From assembly GCF_001641265.1 (NCBI RefSeq), contig NW_020167532.1:868001-932000 (forward strand): a stretch of DNA of 64,000 nucleotides, in the 5' to 3' direction. The translations under genes were made by a program, and so were the position numbers. Below the pieces are notes generated by a model. It did not search any database and had not been told where the DNA came from. It was given only the letters and a program-made list of their open reading frames with translations. Each line of letters starts with the position of its first letter. Position 1 is the stretch's first letter. This document shows, in pieces, positions 1-8,304 of this stretch. The DNA comes from Pseudogymnoascus destructans (Eukaryota > Ascomycota > Leotiomycetes > Thelebolales > Thelebolaceae).

Positions 1-292
1 TAAAGTATTAATTTAGCTATAAATTCCTCTTCTAGATCCTCTTCTTCTTCCTTTATAAAATCCCAACTCTTTAAACAAGCTATTACTCTAAAACGTCTTT
101 AAAAGCCTATTTCTAATCTTTGAAATAATAAGACTACCTATACTAAAGAGCTCTCTATAGGAGCACTAGTATTAGGGATTTGTAAATAGCGCCTAGCTAT
201 AGTAGCTAGAATTGGAAATCGAGATTGATTTATTTTCTAGTAGTCTAAAGGATTAATCTATATAATATTAGTAAGTTAATTATTAAAGAGTG
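1..292. other. AT-rich gene-free stretch
   Basis: The stretch is strongly AT-rich with many TA steps and no open frame of note. It resembles other AT-rich blocks in the first 24 kb, which fits old repeats mutated by RIP (C-to-T changes). I recognise no element in it. Confidence 0.5.
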
Positions 293-1120
293 TTAATTCA
301 CAGGATGGTGATTTACCTGTACATGAACAACTCGGCCCTTATGAGGGAGAATCCCTTTACTTAAATACATCCAGCGATATGTCTGCACCCGTAAACCACC
401 AGAATTTTCCAGTACACCCTGTGGATATGTGTAATAATGTACGGTTACGCTCGCGCTACATCCCACTGAGCCAAAAAGACTACAGTATTCCGGCTCGCCT
501 GGAATATGTGTAACACGCTTTATATACCACATGTACTGTAACTGCGGCACCCGTTACAATATGCCACAAGAAATGGGATGGACTGGCAACGACCAAGATA
601 CCAGAACAGTTACCCCAAAGGATCTACTATTGCGAGCACCTGTGTAGGACTCAGTGCAAACAATAATTATAACACCTTTGAACCACTAATAGAACTGCAA
701 AAAGAAGATGGTGATGTTTGTATTGATTACTTACACGAACTGGCAGGAAATTGGGGACTGATGTAATAAAATCTTTAGGCACTATGCTACAGTATGATCA
801 AGACACTTGGCATTTGAAACCTTCTCTCAATTCCTATGGATAAATTAAAGGTGCTCATCTGAAGCCAGTCTGCGGTCCGTATATAACATAACTATGGGTG
901 TTACAGTAAGAGAAAAACAAAACTTTGCAAACCTCATATTTTGACTTTGACCATCATAGAATGCTGTGGTTCTAAACCACGACCCTGCCACACCTAACCT
1001 AGGCGGCTCAAGAGTAGCATTCATTATGCTCGAAGATTGATCTTGTGAACGGACTGTATGTGGTTTTTAAAATGCTGCAAATGCTCAAGAACAAGCCCTT
1101 GAGACTTGCATGTTGGGTGA
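293..1120. other. Unassigned single-copy-like DNA, possible decayed gene
   Basis: Base composition returns to normal here. Short open frames occur on both strands (for example plus 578-766 and minus 293-550) but none is long, and I see no domain. One plus-strand frame passes through a cysteine-containing stretch YCNCGTRYN near 530-560, which could be part of a former secreted protein. No start, splice pattern or family supports a gene call. Confidence 0.25.
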
Positions 1121-1141
1121 CAATGTCATACTGACCTGACA

Positions 1142-2077
1142 TGTCATACTGACATTCATTGCACTCAGTTTGCTATCAAACTCAAGAGCAAACTTAGAAA
1201 TCTCCTCCTCAAACCTACAAGTCACCATACATATCTTGGCTTATCACACCAACAACAGAAGCAATACTACTCAACGATTGCTGCAAACTCTTCTACTACA
1301 TCTGTTTATGCTACATACATCACGGCATATCATTTGGACACTCATTGAACAAGTTATTAAGAAAATCTCCTCCTTAAGGGGGTGGGCCAATACTACCACA
1401 TGGCATATCTCTACCAACTAGAGGCCTAGGAAGATGAACGATAGCTCTAGAAGCTTCTACAACCCTCTATGATTCATTACACGTCATCGCTCCTTAGTTA
1501 CCCACAAGATTGGTTAAGTTATGACATAATTTATCTATAGGTACTCTGACCTTGGACCTCCTTTTAACTTCCTATAGGCTAGGAACCCAACAGATGGTTC
1601 TATGGGATTCTCTTACGTTCACTACATGATTAGCAAGCTAGTTGTGGGTCGCACTTGATTTCTAATACATTTACCAAGCCTGGTTAGTCATGGAAAGTCA
1701 TGGAAAATGAGAGAACTACACTCCTTTGGCATAAATAGGATTGCCCTTTCCTTAAGAAAGGGCAAGCAGGCAATACAGTAAATCGACTATCACATACTTC
1801 CCCGTCTTTTCCAAGCTTCCAAGCATTCATCTTGTTACTCCTTGTTTCTGAAAAGTCAGTGAGGTGTTAACCTCTGACTTACCCCTGAGTTCCCAGACTC
1901 AACATTTGTTGCAACTTGTCTGAACCACTTCACTACATCACACACCTGATTGCTGCGTTGTGGAATAGTCTAAGCTACAACCCTTTGGCTCTGTTTCCTA
2001 AGACAGTGTGTTGTCTTAGTAAAATCATCCCTTCCTTGGGTGGCTAGATTCTCACATCTGGTGCACCCACCATTACA
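1142..2077 (+). repeat. LTR-like repeat, full-length copy A (936 bp)
   Basis: The unit begins TGTCATACTGACATTC and ends CACCCACCATTACA, so it has TG...CA ends as retroviral-type LTRs do. It contains a TATA-like ataaatagg at about 1733-1741 and then a hairpin of CCCTTTC/GAAAGGG type. The same 936-bp unit occurs at 50591-51526, and shorter or diverged copies occur elsewhere in the window. No gag or pol follows it, so this is a solo LTR or a non-autonomous unit. Strand is given in the direction of the TATA-like box. Confidence 0.75.
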
Positions 2078-2978
2078 TGACATTTGTTGCACTCAGTTTG
2101 CTATCAAACTCAAGAGCAAACTTAGAAATCTCCTCCTCAAATCTACAAGTCACTATACATATTTTGGCTTATCACACCAACAACAAGAGCAATACTACTC
2201 AACGATTGCTACAACCCACCATGATTCATTACACGTCATTGCTCCTTAGTTACTGGGCTGATATGACCACATAGCATATCTCTACAACCCTCTATGATTC
2301 ATTACATGACATCACTCCTTAGTTACTGGGCTAATACTACACATGACATATCTCTATCAACTAGAGGCCTAGGAACATGAACGATAGCTCTAGAAGCTTC
2401 TACAACCCTCTATGATTCATTACATGTCATCGCTCCTTAGTTACCTACAAGATTGGTTAAGTTATGACATAATCTGTCTATAGGGGTACTCTGACCTTGG
2501 ACCTCCTTTCATTTCCTATAGGCTAGGAACCTAGGAGATGGTTCTATGGGATTCTCTTATGTCGACTACAGTTACCAAGCCTGGTTAGTCATGGAAAGTC
2601 TTGGAAAATGAGAGAACTACACTCCTTTAGCATAAATAGGATTGCCCTTTCCTTAAGAAAGGGCAAGCAGACAATACAGTAAATCAACTATCACATACTT
2701 CCACGTCTTTTCCAAGCTTCCAAGCATTGATCTTGTTATTCTCTGTTTTTGAAAAGTCAGTGAGGTGCTAACCTCTGACTTACCCCTGAGTTCTCAGACT
2801 CAACATTTGTTGCAACTTGTCTAAACCACTTCATCACATCATACACCTGATTGCTGCATTGTGGAATAGTCTAAGCTACGACCCTTTGGCTCTTTTTCCT
2901 AAGACAGTGTGTTGTCTTAGTAAAATCATCCCTTCCTTGGGTGGCTAGATTCTCACATCTGGTGCACCCACCATTACA
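2078..2978 (+). repeat. LTR-like repeat, copy B, fused head-to-tail to copy A
   Basis: This copy starts directly after the CCATTACA end of copy A and lacks the first eight bases of the unit (it begins TGACATTTG). It has a shortened middle (no block matching the region around 1620-1680 of copy A) and an internal duplication of the 'tatgattcatta...ctccttagttac' segment. It ends CCATTACA at 2978. It belongs to the same subfamily as 10323-11231. Confidence 0.7.
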
Positions 2979-4486
2979 GGTTGTACAGGCGGTCGGTGCT
3001 TGTTCAACATGGACCTCATCGGCTGAGTGTATGAGGCCTTTAATGTGGGTTTGGCGCAATAGAATTCAACATGGTTCATGTTCACGGTAGCCATGCTGAG
3101 ACAGGGTAGGACACTGAGTGGGAGAATGGTCTTTGGAACTAGTCTCTTGAGCGGAATGAAGGACCTTATATAGAGATGCAGACAGTCGCCCTTCACGCTC
3201 CGTGTCGCCTCACCCTTTTCGGTGCTCTGCAGCCAGGCAGTGAATTTTCCACCACATGCTTAACCCTGATTCCACCAACCAAACATTTGAGTCAAAGAGG
3301 GGAAACACACATCGAATTCCGAGGCACTCTGGTGACTGCGCTGCTGCAACTTGAGTGGTCGCAAGAGCGGAGTCTCACTCTCAGCTGAACGTTTAGCGCT
3401 GCAGTCGGCCTCTTTGCTGCCAAAAGTAGGAATATATCCGGACTACGCCTGCTGTGAAGGCGATCGCTTTGAAAGCCTCAACCAACCAGTAGTGGCCGGA
3501 TGGAGCGGCATCCGAGGTCAGACGACTCTACCAGCAATAACCGTCCACTCTCCGTATCCATTTGTCTGCAATTCCGGTAGGATTCCTGTATCAGCGCCTC
3601 GAAATGAAGGTGAACTGCAGCCTTCAATGCATAGATGGTTGTGGCCGTGATGGCCTTCAAGGGATCTCCACCTTCAATCTCCAGGATGTGAGTACAGGCC
3701 CCTAAGAAGCTGGCTCGCAAACAGAAATCGGCCCTTCTCTCGAAGATCAGCTAAGGCTGAGGGAGACGTTGCTGCTCAGCACCTGTAACTCATAGTGTCG
3801 CAAAAGGTGCTGCGCGTCGGTGTACGCAAGGGCCGGCCATGTCACCACGAGGCATTTTTGCGATTGGCTAGGTCATAGCGCAAGGCACTCTCAAGGCAGA
3901 TTGTGCATGCCACAGTCGCAAGAGGCTTCAGATGTGTGCGGCAATGAAGAAGGGCGCAAGAGGTGCAATCATAACGCAGCTCTCAATCTTGCATCTTGAC
4001 CAATCTGACGACCAGTCGTCGATACTCAAAGGGCTCGCTGCCATCGCAAAGAGCTCCGGGTGTGGAAGGCGTCGCCAATGAAGGGCAGGAATTGAGGTTG
4101 TACCTGGGAAGCATTCATGTGCCACTGTGGGTTTTCAGCTGCGGCGAGGTCGAGCCGGGGGATCTGTTGGGCGGTGCCATGCAATATGGAGGGGGCGGAG
4201 GGGGCCAAGCGTCACACGATGAGCGCAGCAGCCGTGAAACTGTTGGGAGGAATGACGGAGAGTGAAAGTCGGGGAGGGGGAGCTGCCCTTTTATAGAGCT
4301 TGAAAGCGGCGGCAGGCATGTGCACTGTATTGCCCGATTAGGCAGGTGCCAAACCCTGCAGGTCGAACACCACGATCCAGATTATATAACTAAATAAGGA
4401 TATAGATATTAGCTTACCTAGTTGTATTTTTTTTAGGCCCTTGTATATCTTTAGTATGCTTTGCTAATAGCCTTATATTCTCTTGA
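2979..4486. other. Gene-like relic DNA, no assignable product
   Basis: The stretch up to about 4374 has near-genic composition; 4375-4486 is AT-rich. On the minus strand a TATATAAG box near 3163-3170 precedes an open frame starting at an ATG around 3093 (MATVNMNHVEFYC...) that runs straight into repeat copy B, so a gene may have been cut there. A second minus-strand TATAAAAG box lies near 4290. A minus-strand frame at 3478-3720 contains the stretch HILEIEGGDPLKAITATTIY and reads like protein, but I know no family for it. It is probably one or two decayed genes. Confidence 0.3.
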
Positions 4487-4513
4487 TTATATTTAGGGCA
4501 AAAACTCCATATA

Positions 4514-5270
4514 ACGTTCGCAATGGCGTAATGAGCACCATGGCGTAATGAGCACCAAAACCCCCACCTTGCAACTTCAAACTTTGTAAACTACAACAAT
4601 GGCGAGACGCAAGAGCGTCCGGGTTCAAGAGAATGAAGCTTGTATAGCTGAAGCTATAATAGCTTACCAGAATCGACAGTTTACAAGCTTAAACACTACT
4701 GCAGAACACTTTCAAGTTAATCGGATGACTTTGACACGTCGCGTGTCAGGAGGCTATTCTCGAGCGCAAGCACGACAAGACCAACAACTTTTATCTACAG
4801 TTGAAGAGAGTACCTTGGTTAAGTGGATTTGCCAATTCTCATCGATAGGACGCCCTATTAGACACCAGCTAATAAAGGAATTGGCGGAAGAAATCAGGAT
4901 TCAAAGAGTTCAATGCGTTAATGACACGTCATCTCAAATTGTATGATACCCACCAATTGGCAAAGAATGGATCCAACGCTTTATTCAACGTCATATAGAG
5001 CTTGCTACAATTACCACTCGACAAATCGAGTCTGCAAGACATCAAGAAGCAATGTTCGAAGCACTTGAACATTGGTTTGCAGTGTTGCAAGCGAAGTCGC
5101 AAGAACAGAACTACGCGTTATGTAACATCTATAACATGGATGAATCGGGTTTTGGGATTGGTACAAGCCAAACGAACCATGTAGTAGTTGATGCTACTAT
5201 ACGTACGCATTGGAAAGTTGTTCCTTTGGTGCTCATTACGCCATGGTGCTCATTACGCCATTGCAAACGT
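4514..5270 (+). mobile_element. Deleted pogo/Fot1-type element nested in the MULE
   Basis: The ends are inverted repeats starting ACGTTCGCAATGG (left) and ending CCATTGCAAACGT (right), flanked by TA on each side (4512-4513 and 5271-5272), as expected for Tc1/mariner-pogo insertion. Each inverted end contains a 17-bp unit ATGGCGTAATGAGCACC twice in tandem. The body holds only the first part of a transposase, so the element is an internally deleted derivative that would need a helper. Confidence 0.8.
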
Positions 5271-5288
5271 TACCCAGTAAAACAATAA
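4599..5288 (+). pseudogene. Fot1/pogo transposase, N-terminal part only, one in-frame stop
   Basis: The frame starts MARRKSVRVQENE and shows a psq-type helix-turn-helix (about residues 10-50, ..TTAEHFQVNRMTLTRRV..), then a CENP-B-type DNA-binding domain (..YPPIGKEWIQRFIQRH..), and then the beginning of the DDE domain with its first aspartate (NMDESGFGIG). A TGA at 4944-4946 interrupts the frame just before YPPIG; the frame is otherwise continuous up to 5288. The remaining DDE core is deleted and the frame runs into the right inverted repeat. A C-to-T change (CGA or similar to TGA) would fit RIP. It cannot make active transposase. Confidence 0.75.
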
Positions 5289-5338
5289 ATAAATTTTATA
5301 TACCCAGTTCTATCCCACGTGACCTGCCCAAGCCCAAT

Positions 5339-5776
5339 CTAGAAACTCCCCCCGTTCTCATATGTGCCTGGCATGTCTGAGCCAGCCCCGATGACAAGCA
5401 ATGGAAGCTCGTCGTCAGGGCTGGCTCGGACACACCAGGCACAGCCCTCCTCAGGACAAACGGCAGTTGCCCCGTCTTTGTCCCTTCTCTGGAGCCGCCA
5501 GGAGAACTTCTCCTTGATGGCCCAGTCGTCCAGGGCGTGGGACCAAGCGTCCAAGTCGAGGAACTTGCTACCGTCAACAGGGGCAGCGAGTTCGGCTAGG
5601 AGGCAGGGGCGGGGGAGGCGGGGGAGTTTGTGCCTCGCGCGAGGGCTTCCGAGGGTGGTTTCGAGGGGGTCGGAGGAGGGAGGGAGCCTGGGAGGTGTCA
5701 GTGGGGTTGTGTGGTGGAGAGGAGGAAGGGAAGGGGGAGGAGGTTTGGGGGTCTCAATTGACCCCTGACTTACCAT
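5339..5776 (-). pseudogene. MULE transposase N-terminal domain fragment
   Basis: The minus-strand frame from the ATG at 5776 gives about 145 residues. A proline-rich leader is followed by FLDLDAWSHALDDWAIKEKF and then ..VCPEEGCAWCVRAS... This arrangement (aromatic and acidic helix, then a CxxxxCxWxxxA-type zinc-binding segment) is typical of the N-terminal domain of fungal MULE transposases. The MULE catalytic domain is absent. The open frame continues upstream of the ATG to 5833 without another ATG. It agrees with the 9-bp target duplication of the enclosing element. Confidence 0.55.
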
Positions 5777-5962
5777 GCAATTGAGCTGGTATATTGCCAG
5801 CTCAATTGCTTCAAAAAGGCCATATGAGAGCACGTACTCTCAAATGAGAGTACGCCTCTCATTGGCTCATTAACCTTTCCAAAGGAGGGTTAGCGGCCGA
5901 CTGGGTAGATGGAGTTTTCTTACCAGTTTACTGGGTATATCGAGTTTTTGCCCTTATATTTA

Positions 5963-6385
5963 AGGCTATTAATAATCTTCCTCTTATTGCTTATATAAAC
6001 TATACCTAATTAGGTAATAACTAAGCCTAATAAGGTATAAATTATAGTCATGATTATGATTATGACTAAATAATCATGATTATAATTGATTTTCTAACCC
6101 TAGTTAAGAGGCATTTAGCTAACCCCTAAGTTAGCCTTATATATCCTTTATACACAGCTTGCCTTTCCTAGGAGATGGTCAACTCTTAAGAGGCTCTTTA
6201 GTCAGTTAAGGCCTTAGTTGAGTATTGTCTTTATAGATATATTACTCTTCCTTTATGAGACCTTTTCTAGAATACTTAGGTGGCATCTATAGCTTATGTG
6301 CAAGCATATAGAAGCCTTCTTAACAGCTGTTAAGGAAATAGGAGGAGTAGAGGGGATCTAGGGCTTCGTTAATTAAACACAAATA
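5963..6385. other. AT-rich gene-free stretch
   Basis: The DNA is very AT-rich with simple 'atgattat' repeats near 6050-6085 and no coding signal. It ends in a short flank (aattaaacacaaa, 6371-6383) whose complement lies beyond the right end of the next element (7453-7465). Confidence 0.5.
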
Positions 6386-7430
6386 GTATTGTAAAGAATA
6401 CATATTAAGTTGAGCACAAAGCTCCTATCTAAGGGAATACTATCTACTTATATAGTGGCGTTGTGCCTTATAGATAGTTCAGATAGTTAGGGATAGTTAG
6501 ATAGTTGGGATAGTTCTAGTTTTCTTAACTATCTATGTCATAGGTAGGGCAATCGGAGGAGAAGTCGGCCACAGCCTAGGTCAGGGGTGGTCTACTATAG
6601 CACCCCTATAGTGGCCTAAGTGCCTTAGGCAGCTATAGGCATAGAAGGGGGTGTAGGCCTAACCTATAACTAAGTCAGTAGCAGCCTAACCCTAACTAGG
6701 TACATAAGGTAGCTAAGCCCCCATTTAGGGGGGGCTTAGAGATTAGTCTGTTAAATACTATACTGCTTGCTAGAAACTACAGTCTTAGCACGTTGCCTAC
6801 CTACAACTCTTACAATCTAACTATCTACTAGTTTTCCAACTATCTACTAGCTAGGTCACTGTTACAGCTATGGTAACGTGACATCAGTTATAGGGCTAGT
6901 AGGGCTAGGCCCTTGTTGTTATGATTACAGCTCACAGCTTGTCACAGCTTGTTATGGTTGTTATGGTTGTTATGGTTGTTACAGTTGTTACAGTTATTAC
7001 AGTTATTACGGTTGTTATGGGGATTACGGGTGTAGCCTTAGCCACCAAGGTTACAACCGCTAAGCAGACAACTGTATGTTATGAGGAATAGCCTCACCTT
7101 CCTTCCTTCTTCTTCTTCTTCTCTCTTTAGATTCAATCTAGATTACTTTTCCTGGACTGGCATCATGACCTCTATGACCATCGTAACATTTGTAACGTGA
7201 CCTAAGAAGTCATGAGGCTAGTAGGGCTAGGCTGTAGCATGACTAGGCTAGTGGATAGTTACAGAAACTAGTGGATATTAGATAGTTAAGCTATCTATAA
7301 ACTATCTAGGTTATCTAGCTATCCATCAACTATCTAGACTATCCATAAGGCATGACGCCACTATAGAAGTAGATAGTATTCCCTTAGATAGGAGCTTTCT
7401 GCTCAACTTAATATGTATTCTTTACAATAC
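6386..7430. mobile_element. 1-kb element with ~95-bp terminal inverted repeats and TA target duplication
   Basis: GTATTGTAAAGAATACATAT at 6386 is repeated in inverted form, ending at 7430. The two arms match over about 95 bases with only a few differences, and TA lies outside each end. The middle contains degenerate repeats of 'atagttag' and 'ggttgttatggttgttac' type and no long frame. It could be a MITE of a TA-inserting transposon. However, the inner edge of each arm carries TGGCGTYRTGCCTTA, which resembles the primer-binding region of the Gypsy-like unit at 18065-18085, so inverted LTR remnants are an alternative. Confidence 0.6.
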
Positions 7431-7856
7431 TATAACATGTTACTTAGAAAGCCTTTGTGTTTAATTCCCTGCCTTCTCTGTTAAGTCAACCTTATGTAAG
7501 AAACCTCTATGCATCCTATTAGATAGGAAGCAGCATTATAATTTATTATTATAACTAATCTATAGGGAAGTTTAGACTACTCTCCTACACTCTTCCTCTC
7601 TTGTCTCTTGTCTAGACTTAGCTTTGTAATAAGCTAAGGATCTTACTAACCTCCTTTTGTAGGTTATAGAGGCCTTCCTCTATAGCTATAATCCTTAAGG
7701 GGGCACCCCCCTTAAGTATAATCATAAGACAGTTAGCAATTGATACTAACTTAGTCAACATAGATAGAGGAGGTAATAGAGAGTAGTTTCTTGTCTTTGT
7801 TTATGCTTTTAGGAAGGCACTAAAGATATTAAAGGCAATGGTGATGTGGGCATTTA
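7431..7856. other. AT-rich spacer
   Basis: I see no coding signal or recognisable element here. The composition is AT-rich, like the other RIP-like blocks. Confidence 0.45.
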
Positions 7857-7962
7857 TGTCATACTGACATTCATTGTACTCAGTTTGCTATCAAACTCAA
7901 GAGCAAACTTAGAAATCTCCTCCTCAAACCTACAAGTTGTCATACTGACATTCGTTGCACTC
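7857..7962 (+). repeat. Two truncated 936-bp-family repeat ends in tandem
   Basis: Positions 7857-7937 match the first ~80 bp of the repeat unit (TGTCATACTGACATTC...cctacaag). A second start of the same unit follows at 7938-7962 and breaks off after 'gttgcactc'. They lie just upstream of the Copia fragment. Confidence 0.65.
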
Positions 7963-8304
7963 GTAGGCCCATTAGATAGCATAATTAATTCAATTTGATC
8001 AATTTACTCTACATACTGCCCTTTATTGTGATACTCGCTGGCGCTGCCCAGAAGTGAGCATTTCGGGTACCAGAGAACCCTTACAATTTGGGTGTGATCC
8101 CCGGTCACCGTAATACACTCCAACAGGTTATGAGCCCGGTCGTGCCTGCTGTCGATATCACATTTTGAACGATTGATTCCGAGTTCTCACATCCATATAG
8201 TGAGAATACTAAGCTGCTTTCGAAGCTCAGTCCTGCCGTCAGGAAAGCTGATCAATCAGCAATGGTGACCTGACCAGGCACCAAAGTGAGGACTCGTCCA
8301 AAGC
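7963..8304 (+). other. Probable 5' leader of the Copia element
   Basis: No frame is open here. A segment reading GGGTACCAGAGAACCC at about 8067-8082 loosely resembles a primer-binding site for initiator methionine tRNA (TGGTATCAGAGC type). The Copia ATG follows at 8305. No intact 5' LTR is visible. Confidence 0.3.

Larger units (their letters stand above)
4496..5953 (-). mobile_element. Mutator-like (MULE) DNA transposon remnant with 9-bp target duplication
   Basis: The ends are inverted: GGGCAAAAACTC at 4496 and its complement ending at 5953. They are flanked by the identical 9-mer TTATATTTA at 4487-4495 and 5954-5962. Nine-base target duplications are the hallmark of Mutator-like elements. 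When the nested pogo insertion (4514-5270 plus one TA) is removed, the inverted ends match over about 27 bases with one mismatch, reaching CCCAGTAAA on both sides. The minus strand carries a MULE-type N-terminal domain. Most of a normal transposase is missing, so the element is non-autonomous. Confidence 0.7.

Noticed and set aside
41..290. Centromere or telomere signature
   Set aside because: No telomeric TTAGGG array; AT-richness alone does not support a centromere.
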